Source: a virus
IMG/VR virus record: IMGVR_UViG_3300024313_000015
Coordinates: 1-47,928 of that record
Length of the DNA: 47,928 nucleotides
Strand: one strand, 5' to 3'
This document shows, piece by piece, positions 9,373-16,573 of this stretch. The notes below the pieces were generated by a model that worked only from the letters and a program-made list of their open reading frames with translations, was not told the origin of the DNA and ran no database searches. Every line of letters begins with the position of its first letter. Position 1 is the stretch's first letter. A program made the position numbers and the translations under genes.

Positions 9373-9873
9373 TTATGAGTAGTATTCTTTTAAGAATTCT
9401 ACAATATTTCCTTTAATGTACTCTTGTAATTTATCTAATTCTATTTGAGAAAGGGCAACTGACATTATCTCGTCATTAAGATCCTCGTCTTCCATACTTT
9501 CAGATAACATAGAATGTAGAGCTGGTGTAGGAATGTTTAAATTGATTTGAATAGGAACACTAACTACATTTTTCTTACTCATTTTAGTAATCATCTTACC
9601 CATAATAGAAGGTTGGTGTTCTTGTTCTACAGAAATTTGCTGCGTAGGTACAGGCTCTTTATCTTCTATCTTGATTGATGGGGTTACAGTAGGAAATGGA
9701 ATTACATCATTTTCTACTTTCTCTAGAAACTCACCAATAACATTGTTAAAAATTTGAGAACCATCTGTAAAATATGTAAACTTAGAATCTCTATGATCAA
9801 CTGTAACTATTTTACCAAAGCTTTCTCCTTTTTTCCATTGGTATTTTTCTATATTATCTTTCACTTCTGCCAT
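9373..9873 (-). CDS. Unknown acidic protein
   Basis: 166 residues. The N-terminal 45 contain GKIVTVDHRDSKFTYFTDGSQ, a beta-rich pattern. The middle (about 60-100) is Pro/Gln/Glu-rich and probably disordered; the C-terminus is helical and acidic (SMEDEDLNDEIMSVALSQIELDKLQEYI). No known family. It lies 1 base after the upstream small gene and before the promoter box at 9356. Possibly an adaptor with a disordered linker, but that is speculation. Confidence 0.55.
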   Translation of the reverse strand: MAEVKDNIEKYQWKKGESFGKIVTVDHRDSKFTYFTDGSQIFNNVIGEFLEKVENDVIPFPTVTPSIKIEDKEPVPTQQISVEQEHQPSIMGKMITKMSKKNVVSVPIQINLNIPTPALHSMLSESMEDEDLNDEIMSVALSQIELDKLQEYIKGNIVEFLKEYYS

Positions 9874-9874
9874 T

Positions 9875-10090
9875 TTATGAATTTATTATTATATCACTAA
9901 AATCGGTTTTGTTTATTTTATTGTTTTTTTGAAATTCTTCAATAAACTCAATTGATTCAGATGGACCTATAAGAGCATCTGGTGATGTTACATATATTTT
10001 ATAAAACCAATTAGATCCTTTCTCTAATAGTGTCTTTTTTAATTCTTTAACCTCTGGTACGTATCTTTTATTAAATCCCATTAATTCCAA
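9875..10090 (-). CDS. Unknown 71-residue protein
   Basis: Starts MELMGFNKRYVPEVKELKK; the second Met (residue 4) is an equally good start. Soluble and helical with a central SNWFYKIYVTSPDALIGP. It overlaps the end of the dCMP deaminase gene by 10 bases, so the two are probably translated together. No function can be assigned. Confidence 0.55.
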   Translation of the reverse strand: MELMGFNKRYVPEVKELKKTLLEKGSNWFYKIYVTSPDALIGPSESIEFIEEFQKNNKINKTDFSDIIINS

Positions 10091-10497
10091 ACATTTACTT
10101 GTTCAACAATAATACCAGCTTGTTGTAATAGTTCAACACCGCTCATATCTCTATAATCTTCTGTATAATATACCTTTGATATACCAGCTTGTATAATTAA
10201 CTTTGCACATCCAAAACAAGGACATGTTGTCGTATATAGCTCTGCACCTTCGCAACTCATTGTTGATTTAGCAACTTTCATAATTGCATTTGATTCAGCA
10301 TGTAAGACTGCTGGTTTTGTTATATTACCATCTTCACACACATTATTAAATCCATGTGGCATTCCATTATATCCGAAAGAAATAACTTGATGATCTTTTA
10401 CGATAATACACCCTACCTTTCTTCTTTCAGCATAACTTAACTTTGCAAACTGATATGCGTTTTGCATGTAAATTATTTCAATAGGTAATCTTGGCAT
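10081..10497 (-). CDS. dCMP deaminase
   Basis: 138 residues, the usual length for phage dCMP deaminases such as T4 Cd. It has both zinc-site motifs of the cytidine/deoxycytidylate deaminase family: H66-A-E68 (HAESNAIMK) and P93-C94-x-x-C97 (CPCFGCAKLI). E68 is the expected proton shuttle. The enzyme converts dCMP to dUMP, feeding dTMP synthesis. This fits with the thymidylate-synthase-family enzyme at 43912-44766, although that one looks specific for dCMP. A terminator lies just upstream, and a short palindrome sits 15 bases before the start. Confidence 0.93.
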   Translation of the reverse strand: MPRLPIEIIYMQNAYQFAKLSYAERRKVGCIIVKDHQVISFGYNGMPHGFNNVCEDGNITKPAVLHAESNAIMKVAKSTMSCEGAELYTTTCPCFGCAKLIIQAGISKVYYTEDYRDMSGVELLQQAGIIVEQVNVWN

Positions 10498-10511
10498 GTT
10501 TATTTGTTTTA

Positions 10512-10528
10512 TTGATATATTATATCAA
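10512..10528. promoter_or_regulatory. Palindrome before the dCMP deaminase gene
   Basis: TTGATATA-T-TATATCAA is a perfect 8-base inverted repeat around one base, 15 bases upstream of the start at 10497. It could be an operator or part of a promoter. AT-rich palindromes arise easily in this genome, so confidence is low. Confidence 0.25.
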
Positions 10529-10551
10529 TAAACGTAGAATAGTTTCTAAAT

Positions 10552-10578
10552 AAAAAAAGCCTGGAAATATCCAGGCTT
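10552..10578 (-). terminator. Rho-independent terminator after the acidic protein gene
   Basis: On the minus strand an 8-bp stem (AAGCCTGG / CCAGGCTT, loop of 6) is followed by seven T residues (complement of 10552-10558). It lies 25 bases after the stop at 10603 and ends that transcript before the dCMP deaminase gene. Confidence 0.88.
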
Positions 10579-10602
10579 TATTAGAGAGTAAATTATATGT
10601 TA

Positions 10603-11325
10603 TTAAGCTTCTTCAGCGTCATGTGCGCTATCAGATTCTTTCATTTCATTCATTTTATTCGTGTAAGACTCTATCATAGAATTACAAGCAGCTTCATAAG
10701 CTTCTACTGCGTATTCTTCTTTCATTTCTTTTAAAGATTTTGCAGCTAACGCAGCGATTAATGCAGCGTTTTCTTTCATATAAGATTCTACAGTGTGTTC
10801 GTCATGTGCATCGTCTTCGTAAGCTTTAGCTTCGTTTTTACAAGACTCATAAACTTCTGTTAACATTTCAGATACTGATTTGTGTGATTCTTCTTCAGCT
10901 TCAACCTCTTCAGATTCTTCAACAGCTTCTTCTTCAGTTGCTTCTTCTTCAACCTCTTCAGCTTCAACCTCTTCAGATTCTTCAACAGCTTCTTCTTCAG
11001 TTGCTTCTTCTTCAACCTCTTCAGCTTCAACCTCTTCAGATTCTTCTACTTTGTAAGTTTCTCCTTCGAATTCGAATTCTTTCTCACCAGCTTCTTTAGC
11101 TTTTCTAACTGCATCTCCAAAGGCGTTACCTTCTTTAACATCAGTTTCTTCAGTTTCTGTTAATTCCTTAACTTCGTCTCTTTCAGATTGTACAGTTTCT
11201 GCTTTAGCTTGTGCTTCTTCAGACCCTTTTTCATCTGGAGCTCCTAATTCAACAACGTCTTGTTGAATTTCTTCAGTTCTATCCATTTCAGATAAAAACT
11301 GTTCAAATGATTTTAATTTTGCCAT
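10603..11325 (-). CDS. Highly acidic Glu-rich repeat protein
   Basis: 240 residues with an extreme Glu content. Residues about 95-145 are tandem copies of a 21-residue unit (EEVEAEEVEEEATEEEAVE). Before it is a short block GNAFGDAVRKAKEAGEKEFEF with GETYKVEE, which I have the impression recurs in marine phage proteins of unknown role. The C-terminal 90 residues are helical with many Ala, Glu and Met. It starts after an AT-rich gap and ends at a strong terminator, so it is a single-gene unit and perhaps well expressed. Possible roles include a scaffold-core-like or DNA-mimic protein; neither is shown. Confidence 0.75.
   Translation of the reverse strand: MAKLKSFEQFLSEMDRTEEIQQDVVELGAPDEKGSEEAQAKAETVQSERDEVKELTETEETDVKEGNAFGDAVRKAKEAGEKEFEFEGETYKVEESEEVEAEEVEEEATEEEAVEESEEVEAEEVEEEATEEEAVEESEEVEAEEESHKSVSEMLTEVYESCKNEAKAYEDDAHDEHTVESYMKENAALIAALAAKSLKEMKEEYAVEAYEAACNSMIESYTNKMNEMKESDSAHDAEEA
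10898..11048. repeat. 63-bp tandem repeat in the acidic protein gene
   Basis: Two full copies (10898-10960, 10961-11023) and a partial third (11024-11048) of a 63-base unit, practically identical at the DNA level. It encodes 21 residues of Glu-rich sequence. The near-identity suggests recent expansion. Confidence 0.9.
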
Positions 11326-11387
11326 AATATGTTAAAAATTATTGTTTTTTATTATTAGATTATATATCTATATTATATTGTTGATTT

Positions 11388-11738
11388 TTAATTCTTTTTT
11401 ATAAGTATTTTTAGTTGAGATTTACCTGGTATAATTCTATGAATTGTTCCTTTCGGTATTTTAATATCAATCCCTGTAAGTAATGGAGTTGGTATCTCAT
11501 TGTCATATTGAAATTTCCAATCGGAGTCTTCTAATACTTTAATAAGTCTATCTTCAGGATCACTGTGCCATTTATATAAGTGGTCTGGATATTTTTCTTT
11601 AAATTCTCTTATGATTTCATTTTCTGAAACGATTGTCTCTGTAAAAGGTAATGTCTGATCATCTATCATAGATATCATTTCATCCATTGTCATGTCTTTA
11701 CATTTACATGATTTACATTTGCAATCTTTTTCTACCAT
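11388..11738 (-). CDS. Small protein with Cys-rich head and cupin-like body
   Basis: 116 residues. The N-terminus has five Cys and many Lys in the first 14 positions (CKCKSCKCK), a possible metal-binding tag. Residues about 50-115 (LYKWHSDPEDRLIKVL, DWKFQYDNEIPTPL, IKIPKGTIHRIIPG) look like a small cupin-type beta barrel with IPKGTIHR as the usual metal or ligand strand. The start overlaps the end of the previous gene by 7 bases. The cupin call is tentative; substrate unknown. Confidence 0.65.
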   Translation of the reverse strand: MVEKDCKCKSCKCKDMTMDEMISMIDDQTLPFTETIVSENEIIREFKEKYPDHLYKWHSDPEDRLIKVLEDSDWKFQYDNEIPTPLLTGIDIKIPKGTIHRIIPGKSQLKILIKKN

Positions 11739-12271
11739 GGTTGATCACTTTTTAAGCCAAGTTGTTTTCCAAATAATGTAGGCCCATAACATGCCCAGAA
11801 TCCTGCTTTCATAGGATCCATTTTAGCTGCTTTATCACATCCATGTCTTGCCCAAAAACTAGCAGCCTTTCCAGGATCATCGTTTTTTACAGAAAGATTA
11901 GGATCTCCCCATTCTACTTTCTTTGCAAGAATGTTTCCTTCTTTATCTTTTCTTCCTCCGTCTCTATATACTATAAATTTCTTTTTACCTCCTCTTTCTG
12001 GAGAGTCTAATTTAACTTTAATAGTTTTACCGCCACGTGGAGTATATAATGCTGAAGTACCTACGTCTAAATTTTTAGCCATCCATCCTGAAGGACCTTT
12101 TAATATTATATTGTTTTTATCCCAGTATTGTTTTACTTCTTCAAACAATTTAGAATATGCATCACTTCCTAAACGAAAGAATGAATTAGTAAGATCTAAT
12201 CCTTCTTCGATGTGAGCTTTTAATTCAGGTGAAACATTGTTCCAATCTTCAAATGTTTTTATAAACTTCAT
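11732..12271 (-). CDS. Unknown protein, DUF5872-like
   Basis: 179 residues. The C-terminal half holds KKFIVYRDGGRKDKEG, then AKKVEWGDPNLSVKNDDP and ASFWARHGCDKAA. A WGDPN...FxARHxC pattern recurs in phage proteins I associate with DUF5872, but I cannot verify this. The first 60 residues are helical. It may bind metal through the conserved Cys/His. Function unknown. It is followed directly by the cupin-like gene with a 7-base overlap. Confidence 0.65.
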   Translation of the reverse strand: MKFIKTFEDWNNVSPELKAHIEEGLDLTNSFFRLGSDAYSKLFEEVKQYWDKNNIILKGPSGWMAKNLDVGTSALYTPRGGKTIKVKLDSPERGGKKKFIVYRDGGRKDKEGNILAKKVEWGDPNLSVKNDDPGKAASFWARHGCDKAAKMDPMKAGFWACYGPTLFGKQLGLKSDQPW

Positions 12272-12286
12272 AGGTTATATATTCAT

Positions 12287-13210
12287 TTAACTTAGGACTA
12301 ATTCGTAGTCTTTTTGATATTTGATTAATGCAAGTTCTTTTGCTTTTACTTCTAGTTCAATATCTAGATCCATGTTATATGTTTCTATCTTTTCATAAAC
12401 ATAATCAGCATGTGCTCTGATAATAACACTAGCGTCTTCATGTAGCTTTTTGGATGATGAATAGTGACATAGTTGTCGAATTCCTTTTGGCCAAGTTTTT
12501 GAAGCAAGTCGAAGAGCATCTTCTTCAGGCATTGGATCTTCATAGCATCTATGGTGGTGATAATCAAAAGTAATTGGAGTACCTATTTGTTCATATATCT
12601 CGTATAGATCTTGAACTGAATACTGTGCTGGCTTGTCATCGTTTTCTAGAACAAGTCTTGCTTTTGCAGAATCACCAAGTCTTTTAAAGTTATCTATAAA
12701 TCTTTGCTTTGCAGATTCTTTATCGCCGTATGAACCACCTACATGTATATTCATAGAATATGTGTGGTTTTGAGGTAGTCCCATCGTATCCATAATAAAT
12801 GCATGTTGATTTAATTCTCGTATTGTAGTTTCAACAACCTTTTGAGTAGGGCTTGGTAATACACAAAACTGACCTGGGTGAAAACCAACTCTTTGATTAT
12901 ATGATTGTGCAAGAGTACCTGCGCCTTTTAATAAGTTTTTGATTGTTTTCCAATTAGGTAAATCAGTTAGCTCATACTCACTCATCCAAGGGAACATAGA
13001 ACTAGACATACGATAGATATTGATACCTTTCTTTTTATTCCATTTAATAATTTCAATCATATCACGAACATTTGCTTCAGCTAATTCACCAGCGTATTTG
13101 ATGCCTTTTGCTTGAAACGTTCGCTTGATCATAGATCTACCGATTTTGATACCTTCTTTTTCTTGTAATGTGAGATTGATACAACAGTACCCTAAATTTA
13201 CTTGTGCCAT
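12287..13210 (-). CDS. uvsE: UV damage endonuclease (UvdE/UvsE family)
   Basis: 307 residues, the length of bacterial UvsE TIM-barrel enzymes. These metal-dependent enzymes nick DNA on the 5' side of UV photoproducts and other lesions, starting alternative excision repair. Visible family motifs: LGYCCIN at the start, RMSSSMFPW near 67, H111 in FHPGQF, H156 in NIHVGG, E189 in LENDD, the His cluster in FDYHHHR (about 218-220), AHADYV (267) and E285 in DIELEVKAKE. All expected metal ligands seem present, so it is probably active. A phage exposed to sunlight would benefit; T4 uses the unrelated DenV. Lies 3 bases after a small unknown gene. Confidence 0.93.
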   Translation of the reverse strand: MAQVNLGYCCINLTLQEKEGIKIGRSMIKRTFQAKGIKYAGELAEANVRDMIEIIKWNKKKGINIYRMSSSMFPWMSEYELTDLPNWKTIKNLLKGAGTLAQSYNQRVGFHPGQFCVLPSPTQKVVETTIRELNQHAFIMDTMGLPQNHTYSMNIHVGGSYGDKESAKQRFIDNFKRLGDSAKARLVLENDDKPAQYSVQDLYEIYEQIGTPITFDYHHHRCYEDPMPEEDALRLASKTWPKGIRQLCHYSSSKKLHEDASVIIRAHADYVYEKIETYNMDLDIELEVKAKELALIKYQKDYELVLS

Positions 13211-13213
13211 ATA

Positions 13214-13447
13214 TTATATTTTACATTGTTTTTTTATTTTGTTTACGAATCTTTCTGCGTCACATGCTTCCTCGAGTGTCATTACATCTGTGTCTTGAAA
13301 TAATAGACCTGAACCTGTGTTAACAAAAAGAAGATCTTTTCCTACGGTTTCTACAGAGTTTACTGAATGTACAGTCATGTCTTCTAAATAAACTATTTTG
13401 TCAGAGTTAATAATCCTATTAACTCGATCATCCATAGATAATTTCAT
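13214..13447 (-). CDS. Unknown 77-residue protein
   Basis: Starts MKLSMDDRVNRII; alternating hydrophobic stretches (DKIVYLEDMTVHSV, DLLFVNTGSGLLF) suggest a small beta fold, ending in a basic helix. The stop is 3 bases before the UvsE start and the start is 5 bases after the previous stop, so it is cotranscribed with both. Not recognised. Confidence 0.55.
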   Translation of the reverse strand: MKLSMDDRVNRIINSDKIVYLEDMTVHSVNSVETVGKDLLFVNTGSGLLFQDTDVMTLEEACDAERFVNKIKKQCKI

Positions 13448-13452
13448 ATTTT

Positions 13453-13866
13453 TTAATATTCTTTTTCAAAAGTATACCAGTGATCTGCTGTTGCACAATC
13501 CATTAAAGCAGATTCTAAAACTGTAATAATATCTTTTGCTGTCATGTTGTTTACCTGTGCGTTCATCCACATTTCAGCTAAGTGTTTTTCTCCTTTAAAT
13601 ATATTAATTGAATAGTCCCATAAGCCGCTTGCCATTCTTGTTAAAATCTTATCATTGTCTTCTACTCTTGAACCAATATGCCAATTATCTTGTAATTGAT
13701 CAGAGTCTTGTAGTTCCTCTAAGATTTGTTTTTTTGAAGCCATCATAAAATGTGTTTTCAAAAAGGCTGATAATGTTTGATAATTTTCTTGAGTTAAAAG
13801 CTGTGCTGCTCCGCCTGTAATTCCGTTACAAACTATTTCACTTGCATTGAATTTAAAATTTGTCAT
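13453..13866 (-). CDS. Unknown 137-residue protein
   Basis: Helical soluble protein with several Trp and Met and no recognisable motif (parts: NGITGGAAQLLTQENYQTLS, HFMMASKKQILEELQDSDQL). It appears to head the transcript that carries the UvsE gene, because a conserved upstream element (13883-13902) lies just before the start. Likely an early accessory protein; function unknown. Confidence 0.55.
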   Translation of the reverse strand: MTNFKFNASEIVCNGITGGAAQLLTQENYQTLSAFLKTHFMMASKKQILEELQDSDQLQDNWHIGSRVEDNDKILTRMASGLWDYSINIFKGEKHLAEMWMNAQVNNMTAKDIITVLESALMDCATADHWYTFEKEY

Positions 13867-13882
13867 GTTTTACGTTTTTTTG

Positions 13883-13902
13883 TTATAGTTAAATATAAGC
13901 AT
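13883..13902 (-). promoter_or_regulatory. Conserved upstream element, diverged copy
   Basis: Matches the element before 18074 with one base deleted (TTATAGTTAAATATAAGCA on the plus strand). Similarity continues upstream: both regions have ATGCA(T/C)AAA followed by a run of T and a TG(C)TTATATT core. Likely a promoter for the gene starting at 13866. Confidence 0.45.
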
Positions 13903-13942
13903 AATAGTTGGGATAAAAAAACTTTTATGCATTTTTTTCGAA

Positions 13943-14167
13943 TTATCTTTCTAAAATTACAACAGAACCAAATTCATCATCAAAAACCTTAATTAAGTTT
14001 TCATAATCTGAACTCATCATTCTATCTAACATATCCTTGATATAAGACTCACTCATACCAACTTGCTTACCAAAACTTTTAGCATAACCCATAAGGGCAA
14101 ATGCATTTCCATCTGGACCTGTCAGGTCGATTACAATTTCGGATTTAGTTTTTTTTGATCTAATCAT
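13943..14167 (-). CDS. Unknown 74-residue protein
   Basis: The start chosen is the ATG at 14167 (MIRSKKTKSEIVIDLTGPDG). The frame stays open to an ATG at 14245, but that extension would translate through the terminator hairpin at 14204-14232 and the upstream element at 14178-14207, so it is rejected. The protein is a small alpha/beta sequence (IVIDLTGPDGNAFALMGYAK, then helices) and is not recognised. Confidence 0.65.
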   Translation of the reverse strand: MIRSKKTKSEIVIDLTGPDGNAFALMGYAKSFGKQVGMSESYIKDMLDRMMSSDYENLIKVFDDEFGSVVILER

Positions 14168-14177
14168 AACTTTATCT

Positions 14178-14207
14178 GTTTTAATTATACTACTAATATA
14201 AACAAAA
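14178..14207 (-). promoter_or_regulatory. Conserved 30-bp upstream element (probable promoter)
   Basis: 28 of 30 bases match the element at 18083-18112. On the minus strand it contains TTTATATTAGTAGTATAATT then AAAAC, 10 bases before the ATG at 14167, directly after the T-run of a terminator. TATAAT inside it could be a -10 box. Confidence 0.55.
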
Positions 14208-14232
14208 AAACCCAAACAAAAAAATGTTTGGG
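14204..14232 (-). terminator. Rho-independent terminator after the membrane protein gene
   Basis: On the minus strand CCCAAACA, a 6-base T-rich loop and TGTTTGGG form an 8-bp stem, followed by seven T residues. It follows the stop at 14260 by 28 bases and overlaps the promoter element of the next gene. Confidence 0.88.
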
Positions 14233-14259
14233 AATTTATTTTCAAAAGTTATTAACAAT

Positions 14260-14604
14260 TTATTTCCAGAAAAGCTGTACACTTATTAAAGCAAATGCTA
14301 ACACTAAGGAAATAGCTGTTTTAATATTTATTCCTTCTTTCATAAAATAATAAGTCATAAAAGTAAATATAAAAATACCGGTTGAAAAACCTATAAATCT
14401 ACCTGGCCATAATAGTCCTTCATAATATGAAGCAACAAACGCAGTGGCTCTAATTAGAATATAACTTATAATTCCTCCAAAACCAAAACTAATTAACCAT
14501 GGATTTTTCTTAAACCATGGCCAAATAAACTGTCCGTTTGTTTGAATCCAAATCAATGATTGCCCTAATGTAAAAAGAAGGGTCCCGATAATTAAATTAC
14601 GCAT
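14260..14604 (-). CDS. Small integral membrane protein
   Basis: 114 residues with four likely membrane helices: about 3-20 (LIIGTLLFTLGQSLIW), 36-58 (LISFGFGGIISYILIRATAF), 66-86 (FIGFSTGIFIFTFMTYYF) and 94-112 (AISLVLAFALISVQLF). The loop between the first two is rich in Trp and Pro. A four-helix inner-membrane protein of this size could act as a holin, but holins usually have one to three helices and there is no endolysin next door. Its start shares one base with the RNase HII stop. Function unknown. Confidence 0.75.
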   Translation of the reverse strand: MRNLIIGTLLFTLGQSLIWIQTNGQFIWPWFKKNPWLISFGFGGIISYILIRATAFVASYYEGLLWPGRFIGFSTGIFIFTFMTYYFMKEGINIKTAISLVLAFALISVQLFWK

Positions 14605-15242
14605 TAGAATAATTGTCCTGTGGTTGTTAATATATGAGAAATAAAACTAGGCCTGTGATGTTCTGTTGGTCCTCCTTCTTTGATCGCAGTAATATGTTGT
14701 TTTGTTCCATATCCTTTATTTGAATTCCAACCATACTGTTCGAACTCTTCTATTTCGCTAAGTTTTTTCATTAATGCATCTCTTCCGGTTTTAGCCAATA
14801 TTGATGCTGCAGCGATTGATGTATATTTATTATCTCCACCCACTATTGTTTTAAATGGTATACCTTCATATCCGTGGAATTGATCGCCATCTACTAATAT
14901 AAAATCAAAATCATTTGAATTTTTATTTAATTCAAATAAAGAGTCGTTCATTCCTTTTAAAGTTGCTCTAAGAATATTTGTATTTTCTATTTGATTAATA
15001 TCAATATGTACAACTGAATACGCTATAGCTGTTTCTATAACTATTTCTCTAGCTTCTTTGCGCTGAGACTCATTAAGTAATTTAGAATCTTTAATTAAAG
15101 GATGTGAAAATCCATGTGGCATTATAACTGCAGAAACTGTGACTGGTCCTGCAAGTGCTCCTCTACCTGCTTCGTCGATTCCTACCTCTAAAATACTGGA
15201 GTCGTTATTATAAGAACCTTTAAGTAAAATTTGTGTTGACAT
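14604..15242 (-). CDS. rnhB: Ribonuclease HII
   Basis: 212 residues, the usual RNase HII length. It has the family signature DEAGRG (residues 23-28, D23 and E24 being metal ligands), then AGPVTVSAVIM, KDSKLLNESQR, ILVDGD with the third acidic ligand D118, and SIAAASILAKTGRD. The enzyme cuts RNA in RNA-DNA hybrids and removes single ribonucleotides or primers. T4 uses the unrelated Rnh (RNase H1/FEN-like), so a type II enzyme is a notable replacement. It sits beside the PhoH gene. Confidence 0.94.
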   Translation of the reverse strand: MSTQILLKGSYNNDSSILEVGIDEAGRGALAGPVTVSAVIMPHGFSHPLIKDSKLLNESQRKEAREIVIETAIAYSVVHIDINQIENTNILRATLKGMNDSLFELNKNSNDFDFILVDGDQFHGYEGIPFKTIVGGDNKYTSIAAASILAKTGRDALMKKLSEIEEFEQYGWNSNKGYGTKQHITAIKEGGPTEHHRPSFISHILTTTGQLF

Positions 15243-15285
15243 ATTAAAACCTTTAGGTATTATACTAAAGATTTATCATTTGTTT

Positions 15286-15990
15286 CTACTCATTTTCTAA
15301 TTTCCACTTGTCGTATCTCTTTACAACGTCCTTTAATATTTTTGCACGTACTATATCTTTTTCTGTGAAAATATGATTTCCAATACCTTTAATACCTTCC
15401 ATCAAGTCAGTGAATTTTTCTAAACCTATATTGTTTTTTGCAATATCATATTGACTAACATCACCAGTAACAATAACCTTAGATCCTTTACCCATTCTCG
15501 TAACGAATAACATTAACTGCTTAAAGGTCGCGTTCTGGGCTTCATCTAAAATCATTAAAGAATCGTCAAACGTATCTCCTCTCATAAAGGCCATTGGTCT
15601 AAATTGTATAATTTCAGATTCTACTAATTGTTCTGTTGTTGCGTGTCCTATAATCTTATTTAGATTAGTTATATAAGATTGCATGTATGGATCTATTTTA
15701 TCGCTAACATCCCCTGGTAAAAATCCTAATTTTTCACCAGCTTCTTGTATTGGTTTACAAAGAATTATGTTTTTAATTTTTTTATCTGCAAATAGCTTTA
15801 ATGCAGCATAACAGGCCGTGAATGTTTTTGAAGTTCCTGCTGGCCCTTGGCAGAATGTTATGTCGTTCTCTAATATTTTTTGAACGTATTTTTGTTGTGA
15901 TTGTCTTAATTGCACTCTGATATTTTCAGGTTTAACATTTATTTTGTTTCTATTTACCCTACTATTTTTATTGTCAGAATTATTGCTCAT
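15286..15990 (-). CDS. phoH: PhoH-like ATPase
   Basis: 234 residues. Walker A GPAGTSKT is at 49-56 and Walker B LMILDEAQN around 145-152, with the PhoH-specific stretches ILCKPIQEAGEKLGFLPGD and FRPMAFMRGDTF and VIVTGDVSQYD. The N-terminal 30 residues are Asn/Lys-rich. PhoH proteins are P-loop ATPases of the RNA-metabolism type (helicase-related), very common in marine phages; the precise role in infection is not settled. It lies between RNase HII and a gene for an EYEKC protein. Confidence 0.93.
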   Translation of the reverse strand: MSNNSDNKNSRVNRNKINVKPENIRVQLRQSQQKYVQKILENDITFCQGPAGTSKTFTACYAALKLFADKKIKNIILCKPIQEAGEKLGFLPGDVSDKIDPYMQSYITNLNKIIGHATTEQLVESEIIQFRPMAFMRGDTFDDSLMILDEAQNATFKQLMLFVTRMGKGSKVIVTGDVSQYDIAKNNIGLEKFTDLMEGIKGIGNHIFTEKDIVRAKILKDVVKRYDKWKLENE

Positions 15991-16004
15991 ATTTTATTTT
16001 ATTT

Positions 16005-16262
16005 TTAGTTACCTGCCATCATAACAAGTTCTCTTAATTTCATTAGCTTATCACACTTTTCATATTCTTCAAGTTTTTCGAAGTATTCAACAAGAATGTC
16101 TATGAAATCAGATCTTTGCCCGATACCATGTGGTATTTCAATAATGTCATTACCTTCTTTAAATACAATAAACCTATTCACGGTCTTTGTAAAATTTCTA
16201 GTAATGGTATAATAAGAAGATCTCATTAAAGAGTCTCTATCTTCTCCTAATATATCTTTCAT
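16005..16262 (-). CDS. EYEKC-family small protein 1
   Basis: 85 residues. The C-terminus (VEYFEKLEEYEKCDKLMKL) shares the (F/Y)xxxEEYEKCxxxKK pattern with the products of 16567-16827, 17793-18074 and 43584-43892. The pattern is like the UVR motif of UvrB, UvrC and ClpC (DYEKAAxxRD), a two-helix hairpin for protein contacts. The N-terminal half here is different: a beta-rich part NRFIVFKEGNDIIEIPHGIG. Role unknown; a contact with the phage Clp ATPase, which carries its own UVR motif, is a hypothesis. Confidence 0.65.
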   Translation of the reverse strand: MKDILGEDRDSLMRSSYYTITRNFTKTVNRFIVFKEGNDIIEIPHGIGQRSDFIDILVEYFEKLEEYEKCDKLMKLRELVMMAGN

Positions 16263-16321
16263 TTCTTGTTAATGTTTTTAACGTAATGTATTATGTAATA
16301 CTTTACTTTTTATATATACCC

Positions 16322-16342
16322 GGAACGGTTGAGAAACGTTCC
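16322..16342. other. Inverted repeat in the 5' region of the EYEKC-1 gene
   Basis: GGAACGGTT-GAG-AAACGTTCC forms a 9-bp stem with one mismatch, 60 bases before the start at 16262. No T-run follows on the minus strand, so it is not a normal terminator; possible operator or leader hairpin. The rest of 16263-16384 is AT-rich with no gene seen. Confidence 0.4.
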
Positions 16343-16384
16343 AATCCAGTAAAAAAAATATAATGATATTATAATCTAAAGCTG

Positions 16385-16573
16385 CTAAGAATTGTCTTCA
16401 GATTTCTTTTGAATATACTTTGCTTTTTGAATTTTTCTGCGTTTGGTGACAGATGGTTTTGTATATTCTTTCTTTTCGTTGATTGCTTGTCTTTGCTTAG
16501 TTCTGTTTACCTTATATTTATAAGATTTAAGAGCTTGTTCGATATTTCCTTTTTTAACCTCTATCTTTAGCAT
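16385..16573 (-). CDS. rpsU: Ribosomal protein bS21
   Basis: 62 residues, strongly basic. The sequence follows bS21: IEVKKGNIEQALKSYKYKV (first helix), then KEYTKPSVTKRRKIQKAKY and YIQKK. The 'TKPSVxxRRxIQKAxYIQK' tail is close to what I know of Bacteroidota bS21. The protein sits in the small subunit near the anti-Shine-Dalgarno end of 16S rRNA. Phage-encoded bS21 is known from several large phages and may alter which mRNAs are initiated. The gene overlaps the upstream EYEKC gene by 7 bases, so it is translated in a group with DnaJ and EYEKC proteins. A start at 16573 gives the usual length. Confidence 0.85.
   Translation of the reverse strand: MLKIEVKKGNIEQALKSYKYKVNRTKQRQAINEKKEYTKPSVTKRRKIQKAKYIQKKSEDNS

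Noticed and set aside
14168-14245. N-terminal extension of the 13943 gene to the ATG at 14245
   Set aside because: It would translate through a terminator hairpin and a conserved promoter-like element; MIRSK at 14167 is the better start.
14260-14604. Four-helix membrane protein as a holin
   Set aside because: Helix number is high for a holin and no endolysin or spanin gene is near.
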